The notes under the pieces were generated by a model. The model ran no database searches and was not told the origin of the DNA. It saw only the letters and a program-made list of their open reading frames with translations. From assembly GCF_008365405.1 (NCBI RefSeq), contig NZ_QOKV01000018.1, forward strand, positions 1 through 64,000: a stretch of 64,000 nt of DNA. The letters are read 5' to 3'. How positions within the stretch are numbered: the first letter of the stretch is position 1; every line of letters starts with the position of its first letter. The stretch is from Azospirillum brasilense. Its GTDB lineage: Bacteria > Pseudomonadota > Alphaproteobacteria > Azospirillales > Azospirillaceae. Made by a program: the position numbers and the translations under genes. Below, one piece after another: positions 33,503 through 42,605 of this stretch.

Positions 33503-35665
33503 ATGGCGACGATCAAGGACGTGCTGGCCGCGGCGCTGGCCCACCATCAGGCCGGCCGGCTGGCGCAGGCCGCCGCCGGCTATCAGGCCGTCCTCGACAC
33601 GCTGCCCGACCATCCCGACGCGCTGCACCTGCTGGGCGTCGTCTACCTCCAGGCCGGACAACCGGCGGAGGCCGAGCCGCGCATCCGCGCCGCCATCCGC
33701 GCCGATGCGACCGTCGCCGACTATCACGACAACCTCGGCAGCGCCCTGCGCGCCCTGGACCGGGCCGCGGAGGCGGCGGAAGCCCACCGCGCGGCAATCC
33801 ACCGGCGCCCGGCCTTCGCGCAGGCCCACTACAACCTCGGCAACGCACTCGACACGCTGGGCCGGCTGGAGGAGGCCGCGGACGCCTACCGGCAGGCCGC
33901 CGCGCTGCGCCCCGGCTACGCGCGGGCGCGCTTCAACCTCGGCAACACGCTGACGGCGCTCGGCCGGCCGGACGAAGCGGACGATGCCTTCCGCGCCGCC
34001 CTGGCCGACGATCCCGGATTTGGGGAGGCGCACGCCAACCGCGCCTCGCTGATGTTGCAACGCGGCCGGGCGGTGGAAGCGCAGGGAGCCTTGCACCGCG
34101 CCCTGGCGCTGCGCCCCGACCACGCCACGGCGCTCGCCAACCTGTCCGCCGCCTTGCTGGCCATCGACGCCCCCGCCGACGCCGAGCGGGCGGCCCGCCG
34201 CGCCGAATCCGCGCGCCCGGACTTCGCGGCGGCCGCGCTGCGCCGGGGCGACGCGCTGCAAAAGCGCAACCGTCTGGCCGGGGCCGGCCGCGCCTACGCC
34301 CGTGCCGCCGCCCTGTGCCCCGACTTGGCGGAGGCCTACGCGAACCTCGCGCTGGTGCGCCAGACGCAGGGCGACCTGGACGGCGCGGCGGCCGGCTACC
34401 GCCGCGCGCTGGCATTGCGGCCTGATCTTGCGGAGGTACGCTCCAACCTCGCCTATCTGGAGCTGTTCCGGCCCGGCGTGACGCTGGCCCGCGTGCTGGA
34501 GGCGCACCGCGGCTGGGACGCCGTGCACGGCGCGCCGTTGCGGTCCGAGTGGGCGCCGCACGCGCCAATGGTACGAGACGACGCCCGTCCGCTGCGCGTC
34601 GGCATCCTGTCCGGCGACTTCCGCCGCCACCCGGCGGGCCAGTTCGCCGTACGGGCGGTGGAGGCACTGCCGGAGTTCGGCGTCGAGCTGACCCTTTACG
34701 CCAACCAGATGGAGGCGGACGACCTCACCGACCGCTTCCGCGCCGCCACGGCGCGCTGGGTGCCGGTCGCCGACCGGACCGACGCTGAACTTGCAACATT
34801 GATCCGGAACGACCGGTTGGACGCGCTGATCGACCTCGCCGGGCACAACGCCCGTGGGCGGTTGGGCGTCTTCGCGCGCAAGCCGGCACCGGTGCAGGTC
34901 GCTTGGTCCGGCTACATGGCGACCACCGGGCTCGCCGCCATGGACGCGCTGGTCGCTGACGCCCATCACGTGCCGGAGGGGGCGGAGCGCTTCTACAGCG
35001 AGCGCATCCTGCGCATGCCCGGCGCCTTCATCGCCTACGACCCGCCGCCGGACGCGCCGGAGCCCGGCCCGCCGCCCTGCCTGACCGGCCAACCGGTCAC
35101 CTTCGGCGTCTTCAACATCCTGACCAAGCTGACCGACGAGGTCCTCGCCACCTGGGCCGCCCTGCTCGCCCGTATCCCCGAGTCGCGCCTGCTGCTGAAG
35201 ACCAAGGCGCTGTCCTGCCCCGAAACCGCCGCCCAATGGCGCGGACGGCTGGCCGCGGCGGGCATCGCGCCGGAGCGGCTGATCCTGGCCGGGGCGACCG
35301 CCAGCCGCGAGCATATGGGCTGGTGCGCCCGCGTCGACGTGGCGCTGGACCCCTTCCCCTTCGCCGGCAGCACGACGACGCTGGAGACGCTGTGGATGGG
35401 CGTACCGGTCGTCACCCTGCCCGGCGAGACCTTCTCCAGCCGCCACTCCCTGGCTTTCCTGAGCGTGGCGGGAGTCGAAGGCTGCGTCGCCCGCGACCCG
35501 GCGGACTATGTGGACCTCGCCGCCGGCTGGGCGGCCAACACGGATCGGTTGGCGACGCTGCGCCGGACCCTGCGCACGCGCATGACGGCCGGGCCGCTTT
35601 GCGACGGGCGGAGCCTGGCCGAGGCGTTGGCGACGTCACTGCGGGATTTGACGAGAGGCGGCTAG
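33503..35665 (+). CDS. TPR O-GlcNAc transferase-like (SPINDLY) glycosyltransferase
   Basis: The 720-residue product has about ten tetratricopeptide repeats (about residues 5-320) with regular HYNLGNAL, YARARFNLGNTL and YANLALVRQ helices. A GT41 catalytic domain follows, with RPLRVGILSGDFRRHPAGQF, DLAGHNARGRLGVFARKPAPVQV and DPFPFAGSTTTLETLWMGVPVV as landmarks. Such enzymes transfer a sugar from a nucleotide donor to protein or glycan. The first 70 residues are closely similar to the head of the 36027-37700 protein. No signal peptide is present. The ATG at 33503 has a weak ribosome site. Two more glycosyltransferase genes follow within 3 kb. Confidence 0.93.
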   Translation: MATIKDVLAAALAHHQAGRLAQAAAGYQAVLDTLPDHPDALHLLGVVYLQAGQPAEAEPRIRAAIRADATVADYHDNLGSALRALDRAAEAAEAHRAAIHRRPAFAQAHYNLGNALDTLGRLEEAADAYRQAAALRPGYARARFNLGNTLTALGRPDEADDAFRAALADDPGFGEAHANRASLMLQRGRAVEAQGALHRALALRPDHATALANLSAALLAIDAPADAERAARRAESARPDFAAAALRRGDALQKRNRLAGAGRAYARAAALCPDLAEAYANLALVRQTQGDLDGAAAGYRRALALRPDLAEVRSNLAYLELFRPGVTLARVLEAHRGWDAVHGAPLRSEWAPHAPMVRDDARPLRVGILSGDFRRHPAGQFAVRAVEALPEFGVELTLYANQMEADDLTDRFRAATARWVPVADRTDAELATLIRNDRLDALIDLAGHNARGRLGVFARKPAPVQVAWSGYMATTGLAAMDALVADAHHVPEGAERFYSERILRMPGAFIAYDPPPDAPEPGPPPCLTGQPVTFGVFNILTKLTDEVLATWAALLARIPESRLLLKTKALSCPETAAQWRGRLAAAGIAPERLILAGATASREHMGWCARVDVALDPFPFAGSTTTLETLWMGVPVVTLPGETFSSRHSLAFLSVAGVEGCVARDPADYVDLAAGWAANTDRLATLRRTLRTRMTAGPLCDGRSLAEALATSLRDLTRGG

Positions 35666-35693
35666 CCTTTCCGGATAGGACAGCCCCAAATCC

Positions 35694-35723
35694 AAAATTA
35701 GGGGTTGTTTGGACACTAATTTT
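35694..35723. promoter_or_regulatory. AT-rich inverted repeat and promoter-like region
   Basis: AAAATTAG (35694-35701) pairs perfectly with CTAATTTT (35716-35723) across a 14-nt loop. It lies in the 114-bp gap between the SPINDLY gene and the small Cys-rich gene, in a conspicuously AT-rich patch that continues to TTGTATATCAG. An operator or promoter of the small gene is likely. Confidence 0.5.
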
Positions 35724-35779
35724 TCGTCACATGTTGTATATCAGATTCATCAAGGGTCGTGACGCCCAGGGGGTCCTGG

Positions 35780-36025
35780 ATGCTGAACCTTTCGGCTGTC
35801 CGCACGGCCATCGAGGACGTGGAGCAAGCCATCGCCGCGATGCTGGCACCGGAAGCGCTGACCGCCAAGACGGTCGCCGCCAACCGGCGGGCTCTGGCGC
35901 GCCTCTACACCGCCTATGCCCAGGGCGTTCTCAAGCGGCACGGCATCGCCGTGGATCTTGACGACATCTGCGGGCAATGCTGCCGGGACTGCCCGGATGG
36001 ACGCTGCGCCCGGCTTCCCTGTTGA
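35780..36025 (+). CDS. Small Cys-rich hypothetical protein, 81 residues
   Basis: I do not recognise this protein. Residues 1-60 look like an amphipathic helical domain (AIEDVEQAIAAMLAPEAL, ANRRALARLYTAYAQGV). The tail has six cysteines at 64, 67, 68, 71, 76 and 81 in the order C-x2-CC-x2-C-x4-C-x4-C, which suggests a zinc- or iron-sulfur-binding knuckle. AGGGGG precedes the ATG at the right distance. Its own AT-rich upstream region suggests an independent promoter. It ends one base before the stop of the next gene on the other strand. No signal peptide is seen. Confidence 0.65.
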   Translation: MLNLSAVRTAIEDVEQAIAAMLAPEALTAKTVAANRRALARLYTAYAQGVLKRHGIAVDLDDICGQCCRDCPDGRCARLPC

Positions 36026-36026
36026 C

Positions 36027-37700
36027 TCACTTTTCCCCGATGAAGCGGACCCAGGGGAAGTCCAGAACGTCGAACCAGCGCACCCGCAGGCTTTCCTCCT
36101 GCCGCTGCAGTGCATCGAGCACCGCGAAGGGCGCTGCCTGATCCAGCATCCAGAAGCCGCGCCTCTCCCGCAAAAAGGCCCCGATGTAGGCCGCGGTCAG
36201 CGCCAGAAACGCCCGCCCCCGCGGGGTCGGCTGGAACGCCGCGAAGCAGACGGTGATCTCGCGTGTCGGGCCGCGCCAGCGGGCATCGCGCAGCAGCCCG
36301 GTGTCGGCCCTCTCCAGCGATGCCGCCAGCGTATCCAGGCTCCCGGCCAGCGTGCAATCGGCGTCCAGATGCAGCAGGGGCCGCCCCCAGCGCGTCATGA
36401 GCTGGTGCCAGCGCAGGAAGCGGATGCAGGCGTAGTAGGTGGTGCGGCGATGGTCGTCCCAGCCCGTGAAGTCCACCTCTTCCCGGCTGGTGCCCAGCGG
36501 CAGGCGCTCCCGCCGCCGGGCGAGGTCGGCCAGGGTCTCCGGCGAGGGGTTCACCACATGGACATGGACCGCCACGCTCCCTGCTTGCGCCTCCACCGAG
36601 TCGAGCAGACCCGTGGCGAAGCGCCGGTAATAGCCGTCGTCGCAGGACACCGCCAGCAGCGGTCCGCTCCCCGCCGGCGGCTCGGCCAGCAGTTCCAGCG
36701 GGGGGAAGGCGCCGAGCAGGGTATCGGCGTCGGGGAGGCCGTCCAGCGCCCACCGCCCGGCCCGCACCATCGACCACAGGCGCAGCTCGAAATCCGCCGT
36801 CACCTCCGCCGCCGTGAAGCGCCGGGCGATGCGCCGCATGAAGCGACTGGCGAGATCCGTCCGCCCCCGACGGTAGAAGCGGTAGGCGACCACGGCCGCC
36901 GCCCGCGTGTCGCGTGGGTTCCGGCGCAGGACCGTCAGGGCGGTGCGGGCGGCGCGGTCCAGCAGCCATGGCGGCGCCTGCCCGGCCTGGACGAGCGCCA
37001 GCGCCGCCCCGAGCAGCGCGTCCGCCGCCGCCCCGTGCTGCGGGTCGGCGGCCAGGGCGTAAGCCAGGGCGCCGACGGCGCGCTCCACCAATTCCGGGTC
37101 GAGGCGCCGGGCGTGCGACAGCGGACGGTCCAGCCCGGCGTCGGCCAGCGCGCTCACCGCGGCGTTGTGCAGCGCGTCGGGATGGGCGGGCGCCAGGGCC
37201 ACCGCCTGCCGGCGCAGCCGTGCCGCGTCCTTCGGCCGGCCCAGCGCGGACAGGGCGTTGGCACAGTTGATGCGGGCCTCAGCGAAGTCCGGGCGCCGGG
37301 CCAGCGCCTGGGCGAAGGCCGCCGCGGCACCCGCCGCGTCCCCGCGCTCCAGCCGCAAGGAGCCCAGCGTGAAGGCGGCCTGGACATCCGTGGGGTCGAG
37401 CGCCGCCGTGCGGGCGAAGGCGCGCGCCGCTTCGTCGGGCTGCCCCGCCGCGCGCAGGGTCCGCGCCAGATTGCCGAGGAAATCGGCGTCGCCGGGCAGC
37501 AGCGCCACGGCGCGGCGCAGCAGCGGCAGGGCCGCGCCCGGGCGACCGCTCTGGCTTTCCAGGACGCCCAGCAGGTGAAGCGCGTCGGGATGGCCCGGCT
37601 GGCTGCGCAGGATGCTATGATAAAGGGGCCGGGCCGCGTCCAGCCGGCCCGCCTGATGGTGGCCGACCGCGGCGGCCAGGGCATCCCGAAGTGTCACCAT
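36027..37700 (-). CDS. TPR protein with C-terminal glycosyltransferase-like domain
   Basis: The 557-residue product starts with TPR repeats (about residues 1-260), of which the first 70 residues are nearly the same in pattern as the head of the SPINDLY gene. The C-terminal half (from LLAVSCDDGYYRRF) resembles a glycosyltransferase: it has a DxD-type site in LLHLDADCTLAGS and a nucleotide-sugar-like fold. The domain family is not clear to me and could be a GT8-like or unassigned enzyme. It is divergent from the GT2 gene across 83 bp. The whole 33-38.6 kb stretch probably decorates a surface glycan or protein. Confidence 0.78.
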   Translation of the reverse strand: MVTLRDALAAAVGHHQAGRLDAARPLYHSILRSQPGHPDALHLLGVLESQSGRPGAALPLLRRAVALLPGDADFLGNLARTLRAAGQPDEAARAFARTAALDPTDVQAAFTLGSLRLERGDAAGAAAAFAQALARRPDFAEARINCANALSALGRPKDAARLRRQAVALAPAHPDALHNAAVSALADAGLDRPLSHARRLDPELVERAVGALAYALAADPQHGAAADALLGAALALVQAGQAPPWLLDRAARTALTVLRRNPRDTRAAAVVAYRFYRRGRTDLASRFMRRIARRFTAAEVTADFELRLWSMVRAGRWALDGLPDADTLLGAFPPLELLAEPPAGSGPLLAVSCDDGYYRRFATGLLDSVEAQAGSVAVHVHVVNPSPETLADLARRRERLPLGTSREEVDFTGWDDHRRTTYYACIRFLRWHQLMTRWGRPLLHLDADCTLAGSLDTLAASLERADTGLLRDARWRGPTREITVCFAAFQPTPRGRAFLALTAAYIGAFLRERRGFWMLDQAAPFAVLDALQRQEESLRVRWFDVLDFPWVRFIGEK

Positions 37701-37783
37701 GACGCCTGTCTACACGCGCCGCCGGGCTGGAGTCCATGCGGTGCAGCGGTTCGGGGGCGTCGCCCGTTGTTTAAGGAGAGACC

Positions 37784-38548
37784 ATGGCCGACCGGCCGCT
37801 CGTCAGCGTCATCACACCAAGCTGGGGACGGGAGGACGTCCTGCCGCTGTGCCATGCCCGCGTCCTGTCGCAGACCGTCCCCGACATCGAATGGCTGGTG
37901 TTCGACGACAGCCCGCGCCCGTCCGCCTATCTCCAGCCGCTCGCCGGACCGCGGCTGAAGTATTTCTATGCGCCGCGCCGCCACGCCATCGGGGAGAAGC
38001 GCAACATCCTGGCCGAGCACGCGCGCGGCGAGATCATCGTCCATTTCGACGACGACGACTTCTACGCGCCCCACTATGTGGAGCGGCTGCTCGGCTGGTT
38101 GGAGGCGGGCCACGACGCGGTCACCCTGTCCGGCTGGTTCCTGCATAGCGCGGTGCACGGCACCTTCGGCTATTGGGACACGGCGCGCGGCGGCTCTCAT
38201 CACCGTTGGGGCCGGACGACCCGCAGCTATGTGGAAGCGCCGGAGACACCGCCCTCCGACGACAACCGGCTGGGCTACGGCTTCTCCTACGCCTACCGGC
38301 GGTCGGTGTGGGAGGCGGTGCGCTTCCCGCCGGTCAACGCCTGCGAGGACGCACCCTTCATGAAGAGCGCGCAGGAGCGCTTTCGCGTCGCCGCTCTCCC
38401 GGACACCGAGGGGCTGGTGCTGCACACCCTGCACGCCCGCAGCACCAGCCTGTGCCTGCCGCAGTACGAATTGCCGCCCCTGCTGCTGGAGCGCCTGTTC
38501 GGACCGGAAATCGCGGCTTACACGGCGGGTGGCGTGGGTCAGACTTGA
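37784..38548 (+). CDS. Family 2 glycosyltransferase
   Basis: The 254-residue product opens with the GT2 start LVSVITPSWGREDVLPLC and has VFDDSPRP, EIIVHFDDDDFYAPHYVERLL (the D-x-D metal and nucleotide-sugar site) and an ED pair (NACEDAPFMKSAQ) near the acceptor site. It is a cytoplasmic GT-A enzyme without a membrane helix, so it likely acts with lipid or protein acceptors at the membrane. An RBS-like AAGGAGA precedes the ATG. It is divergent from the TPR-glycosyltransferase gene. Its end overlaps a small reverse-strand frame by 10 bp. Confidence 0.9.
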   Translation: MADRPLVSVITPSWGREDVLPLCHARVLSQTVPDIEWLVFDDSPRPSAYLQPLAGPRLKYFYAPRRHAIGEKRNILAEHARGEIIVHFDDDDFYAPHYVERLLGWLEAGHDAVTLSGWFLHSAVHGTFGYWDTARGGSHHRWGRTTRSYVEAPETPPSDDNRLGYGFSYAYRRSVWEAVRFPPVNACEDAPFMKSAQERFRVAALPDTEGLVLHTLHARSTSLCLPQYELPPLLLERLFGPEIAAYTAGGVGQT

Positions 38549-38772
38549 ACGTCGAGATACATGCCGCGGCGGTAATTGCGCGGCAGTGTCAGAATGCCGT
38601 TAACCAGCAGGCTGGCCAGTTCGCGGACGCTGGGGATGCGCTGGCGCCCGCCGCCGACCTGCTCCGCCCGGTTGCGGACGCCGACCGCGCCGGGCGACGC
38701 GACTCGCCCGCCCCCGACCTCGGAGCGGATCGGTTCGTTGGAGCGGTCACCGGTGCGTCGCGTTTCAACCAT
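38539..38772 (-). CDS. Possible small protein, 77 residues
   Basis: The frame reads as a disordered Arg/Gly-rich half followed by a plausible helix (VRELASLLVNGILTLPRNYRRGM). No ribosome site is visible before the ATG at 38772. It overlaps the GT2 stop by 10 bp. The second half looks more protein-like than most shadow frames here, so I list it, but it may be spurious. Confidence 0.35.
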   Translation of the reverse strand: MVETRRTGDRSNEPIRSEVGGGRVASPGAVGVRNRAEQVGGGRQRIPSVRELASLLVNGILTLPRNYRRGMYLDVQV

Positions 38773-38854
38773 GCTGAATGTCTACAGCAAATGCCGCCCC
38801 ATCGACAAGGTGGCGCCGGAACGGTCCAATCATTGTCGCGCGGCGTTCCATACA

Positions 38855-38994
38855 CCCTCTCCCGCCTCGGGAGAGGGAAGGGGCCCGCGCGAAGCGTGGG
38901 AAGGGTGAGGGTACCGCCAAGGATCGGTGGTTTGATCCTAGCACGACCCTCACCCGGCGCCTTCGGCGCCACCCTCTCCCGGGACGGGAGAGGG
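38855..38994. repeat. Modular hairpin repeat, copy 4 (short, reverse)
   Basis: This is a shortened copy of about 140 bp with the CCCTCTCCCG ends, the GGGTGAGGGTACC core and a GGCGCC-TTCGGCGCC stem. It lacks the CGCTGGC stem. Unlike other copies it is not close to a clear stop codon. Confidence 0.85.
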
Positions 38995-39161
38995 AATGAG
39001 CGCTGGACGCCCTGCTGTTCCCCCCACCCCATCGCTTGACAAACTGTTATATCAGCGGTAACCGATACGTCTCTAAACCTTACGGTTTGGATGGGATTAG
39101 GTGGTTCGGGGCGTCGGAGGGAAGTCCATAACAATAAGCGCCCCGACCCGCCTTCTCCCCT
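38995..39161. other. Intergenic stretch with promoter-like and hairpin sequences
   Basis: TTGACA at 39036-39041 starts an AT-rich patch. AAACC-TTAC-GGTTT (39075-39088) is a short dyad, and TCGGGGCG (39106-39113) can pair with CGCCCCGA (39139-39146). No frame with a ribosome site was found. A small RNA is possible but unproven. It lies beyond the end of the DUF1656 gene. Confidence 0.3.
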
Positions 39162-39368
39162 TCACCTCAACCACGCGGTCAGCGCCGTCAGCGCACTCAG
39201 CACCAGCACGTAGAGCGCCAGATCGAACAGCGGCGGGTGCCAGACCCAGCCGTAGAATCCCACCGCGCGCAAGCCCCGCCGCAGCAGGCCCGAGACGAAC
39301 CAGGCCGCGATGGCCAGGATCAGCAGCGGGGGGATGAACAGCCCGTAGATGTCGATTTCGCCGATCAT
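39162..39368 (-). CDS. DUF1656 (AaeX-like) small membrane protein
   Basis: This 68-residue protein has two membrane helices and the family start IDIYGLFIPPLLILAIAAW. It is the small partner of AaeA/AaeB-type aromatic-acid efflux pumps; its function is not settled. The start codon overlaps the FUSC stop as ATGA. It is the last gene of the unit marR / hlyD / FUSC / DUF1656, in which each overlap is of four bases after hlyD. Confidence 0.88.
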   Translation of the reverse strand: MIGEIDIYGLFIPPLLILAIAAWFVSGLLRRGLRAVGFYGWVWHPPLFDLALYVLVLSALTALTAWLR

Positions 39369-41422
39369 GCGGTCACCGGCTCGCGGAGCGATTCGCTGGA
39401 GGGGTCGGGGGCGGCGAAGGTCAGGTGCGGGAACAGCGCGCGGCGCAGGCCGGCCAGCGCGATCACCGCCCGGTCGCGCTCCGCCGACCGCGGCTCGGCC
39501 GACAGGTTGGACAGGGCCGCGTCCATCATCGGCAGGACCTCCGCCGGGGGCGTGCCGAGCCGGCGGCTGGACAGGCCGCGGAAATGCTGCCCCACGGCGC
39601 CCAGCAGCCGCGCCACATGGGGCGCCGCCGGGCCGCCCAGCGCGCGGCGGGCGCGCTGCAGTTCCGCCACGTTCAGCCCGACGCGCAGGTCGTTCACCGC
39701 GTCCGCCGCCGCCAGATCCTGCTGCGGACCGGCCAGCGCCAGACGGGAGGACAGCAGCCCGACGCGGTCGAGCATCCGGTTCTCGAAGCTGCCCACCGGA
39801 ATGCCGGAACGGGCGGCGGTCATCGCCGCGATCTCGCTCCAGCCGGCGCGAAGCAGGCGCCGGGCGCTCCACGCCGCGCCGACCGAGCGGCAAAGCTGGG
39901 TGACCAGAAGCGCCGTGGCGATGCCCACCACCTGCGCGACGGTGCTGTTCAGGAAGGAGGCGAAATCCCCCGTCCCGAGGTCGAGCAGGCTGAGCGAGCC
40001 GACCACCCCCATCAGCAGCGCCATCGCCTTGCCCATGGTCGCCGGCCGCGCCACGAAGACGCCCAGCGTCAGGAAGGTCGGGGCGAGGCCCAGCACCAGC
40101 ATGGGGAAGCTGTCGAAGGACGGCAGGATGACCAGCAGGTAGAAGGCGGCCAGCGGCACCGACAGCAGGGTGAAGACCAGGAACAGCCGGATGCCCGGTG
40201 CCGGATCGTCCAGCGAAGCGAAGAAGCAGCAGAAGACCGCCGTCATCATCGCCGCCGCCGATCCCGACGACCAGCCGGTGCCGATCCAGAAGGCGCAGAC
40301 CACCGCGATCCCGAGCAGCGCCGCGAAGCCCGACCACAGCGCCATGCCGGCATCGAGATGAAAGACGTCGCGCGAGCGGCGGCGGGTCAGCGGGTCGAGA
40401 CGCTCCGGCAGGCTGCTCTTACCGTCGCGGATGTGCGCCCGCAGGTCGCGGCAGTCCTGATGGATGTCCACCAGCGAGCGCAGCCGGGTCAGCAGGTTGA
40501 GAAGCGTCGCCTCCTTCCAGCCGGTGCCCTCGCCGATGGCCGGGGACAGCCGGGCGATCTCCGCGCGCAGACGGTCGGCCCCACCCTCAACCGATTCGCC
40601 GGCCACCCAGCGATCCAGATCGGCCAGCAGCGTCGAAACCTCGGCGGGCAGCTCGCCGCGCAGAACGTCCAGCCGATCCTCGATGCCGGCGGTCAGCGGC
40701 AGCAGATAGGCCATGCGGTCCTGCATCGCCCGCACCGCCCGCGTCATCCAGCGCACCTCCGACGTGTCGTAGGGCAGATGGGTCGCCATGACGCGCAGCT
40801 CGGTGATGTCGCGGGCCAGCTTCTGCCGGTCTCCGCCGGATTCGGCTTTGCCGGACAGGGCCTCGCGTGTCCAGCGCTCCGCGTCGCGCAGCGTGGCGTC
40901 CAGACGGCCGAGCAGCGCCGGCCCGACGCTCTGCGGGAAGACCACGCTGTGCACCACGGTGGCGCAGAGGATGCCGATCAGGATCTCCTCGACGCGGGCC
41001 AGACCGGTGTCGAAGATGGTCGAGGGGTCGGTCACCGCGGGAAAGCCGATCAGGCCGATGGTGTAGCCGGCCAGCATGAACAGATAGCTGCGCGGCGTGC
41101 GGTCGAGCAGCGAGATGAACAGGCAGACCGCCACCCACAGCCCCAGCGCCAGGGTCAGCAGCTCCGGCGAGTCGGCGAGCGCCGGCACCAGGGCGATGGC
41201 CCCGGCGCAGCCCAGCACCGTCCCGGCGACGCGGAAGACCGCCTTCGACCGCACCGCGCCCGACAGCGGGCCGGAGACGATGTAGGCGGTCGCCATCGCC
41301 CAGAAGGGCCGCGGCAACCCCATGGAGAAGGCGATGTAGAGCGCCGCCATGGCCGCCGCGAAGGCCTTGACCGAGAACAGCGCCTCGCTCAGCGAGAACA
41401 GCTTGAAAGCAGGAGTCTTCAT
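39365..41422 (-). CDS. FUSC family (AaeB-like) efflux permease
   Basis: The 685-residue product has two six-helix bundles (about residues 10-170 and 355-530) separated by a cytoplasmic helical part, as in AaeB, YccS and other FUSC proteins that export aromatic acids or lipophilic compounds. The ending is a soluble region. The ATG overlaps the hlyD stop and the stop overlaps the DUF1656 start, both by four bases, so the three subunits are made together. Its likely substrate class (aromatic carboxylates) is inferred from AaeB only. Confidence 0.9.
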   Translation of the reverse strand: MKTPAFKLFSLSEALFSVKAFAAAMAALYIAFSMGLPRPFWAMATAYIVSGPLSGAVRSKAVFRVAGTVLGCAGAIALVPALADSPELLTLALGLWVAVCLFISLLDRTPRSYLFMLAGYTIGLIGFPAVTDPSTIFDTGLARVEEILIGILCATVVHSVVFPQSVGPALLGRLDATLRDAERWTREALSGKAESGGDRQKLARDITELRVMATHLPYDTSEVRWMTRAVRAMQDRMAYLLPLTAGIEDRLDVLRGELPAEVSTLLADLDRWVAGESVEGGADRLRAEIARLSPAIGEGTGWKEATLLNLLTRLRSLVDIHQDCRDLRAHIRDGKSSLPERLDPLTRRRSRDVFHLDAGMALWSGFAALLGIAVVCAFWIGTGWSSGSAAAMMTAVFCCFFASLDDPAPGIRLFLVFTLLSVPLAAFYLLVILPSFDSFPMLVLGLAPTFLTLGVFVARPATMGKAMALLMGVVGSLSLLDLGTGDFASFLNSTVAQVVGIATALLVTQLCRSVGAAWSARRLLRAGWSEIAAMTAARSGIPVGSFENRMLDRVGLLSSRLALAGPQQDLAAADAVNDLRVGLNVAELQRARRALGGPAAPHVARLLGAVGQHFRGLSSRRLGTPPAEVLPMMDAALSNLSAEPRSAERDRAVIALAGLRRALFPHLTFAAPDPSSESLREPVTA

Positions 41423-42324
41423 TGCCCGGCCACCCGCTTGGCGGGCGCTCCCTGCTCCGTCTCCGGCACCACCTCGACGGTCACGGTGCGCCCGGCGACG
41501 AGGTCGCGGGGGTCGGGGATCTGCTCCAGCGCGACGCGCACGGGGATGCGCTGGGCCAGACGGACCCAGTTGAAGGTCGGGTTGACGTTGGGCAGCAGGC
41601 CGGTGCCTTCGGTGCGGTCACGGTCGACGATGGCGTGGGTCACGCTGTCCACCCGGCCGGTCAGCCGCTCCGACTCGCCCATGATGGTGACGCGGACCGG
41701 ATCGCCGACGCGGATGCGCGGCAGCTTGGTCTCTTCGAAATAGCCGACGACGTAGAAGGAATGGCGGTCGATCACCGCGACCACCGGCTGGCCCGCCGTC
41801 ACATAGTTGCCAGCCTTGAGCTGGAGGTTGGTGACGAAGCCGTCCACCGTCGCCCGGACCTCCGTCCGCTCCAGGTTGAAGCGGGCGAGGTCGAGCGCCG
41901 CCTCCATCTGGCGGGCGGCGGCGGCGGCCTTCGCCTGGGCGGCAGCGACCTCCTGCCGCTGGGCGGTGGAGACGACGTTGTTGCCGAGCTGCGCGTAGCG
42001 GTCGGCCTCGGCCTTGCGGAAGGACAGCTCGGCACGGGCGCTTTCCAGGTTGGCGTCGGCCTGATCGACGGCGAGGCGGTAGCGGCTGGGGTCCACGACG
42101 AACAGGACGTCGCCCTTGCGGACCACCTGGTTGTCGGTGACCCGCACCTCGGTCACCAGCCCGGCAACGTCGGAGGACACCTGTACCACGTCGGCCCGCA
42201 CCCGCCCATCGCGGGTCCAGGGCTGGTTCATGTAGTAATCCCACAGCCACCAGCCGCCGCCGACGGCGCCCAGCGTGACGGCGAGCGTGACCGTGATCCG
42301 AATGAGGAGGGAGAAGAGTTTCAC
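41419..42324 (-). CDS. HlyD family periplasmic adaptor (AaeA/EmrA-like)
   Basis: The 301-residue product has one N-terminal membrane anchor (LLIRITVTLAVTLGAVGGGWWLW), a biotinyl-lipoyl-like half (RVRADVVQVSSDVAGLVTEVRV), an alpha-hairpin (about residues 75-135), and a beta-barrel domain near PVRVTIMGESERLTG. It bridges the FUSC pump to the outer membrane. The start is GTG at 42324, with AAGGA upstream. A modular repeat lies between it and the marR gene, so the four genes may be one transcript interrupted by a hairpin repeat. Confidence 0.9.
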   Translation of the reverse strand: MKLFSLLIRITVTLAVTLGAVGGGWWLWDYYMNQPWTRDGRVRADVVQVSSDVAGLVTEVRVTDNQVVRKGDVLFVVDPSRYRLAVDQADANLESARAELSFRKAEADRYAQLGNNVVSTAQRQEVAAAQAKAAAAARQMEAALDLARFNLERTEVRATVDGFVTNLQLKAGNYVTAGQPVVAVIDRHSFYVVGYFEETKLPRIRVGDPVRVTIMGESERLTGRVDSVTHAIVDRDRTEGTGLLPNVNPTFNWVRLAQRIPVRVALEQIPDPRDLVAGRTVTVEVVPETEQGAPAKRVAGQ

Positions 42325-42380
42325 CGTGGTTCGTCCTTGCGCTCCACCGGCGCGGCCGGGAGCGATCGTTCGGTGTCCAA

Positions 42381-42583
42381 CCCTCTCCCGCCCCGGGAGA
42401 GGGTGCCCGCGCAGCGGGCTCTCGCGCTGGCTGAAAGCCAGCGCTGACGCGGCAGGCGGACCTTCGGTCCGCCGAGAGCGGGTGAGGGTCGCACAAGGAT
42501 CGTGGCGCTGATCCTTGGCGGCACCCTCACCCTTCCCACGCCTGTGGCGCGGGCCCCTTCCCTCTCCCGGGGCGGGAGAGGGG
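42381..42583. repeat. Modular hairpin repeat, copy 5
   Basis: This copy nearly matches copy 1 in its stems: GCCCGCGCAGCGGGC, CGCTGGCTGAAAGCCAGCG, GGCGGACCTTCGGTCCGCC, then the GGGTGAGGGTCG core. It sits between marR and hlyD, with its right end 22 bp from the marR stop. Confidence 0.88.
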
Positions 42584-42605
42584 ATTCCATTGCCATAAAC
42601 CGCCG

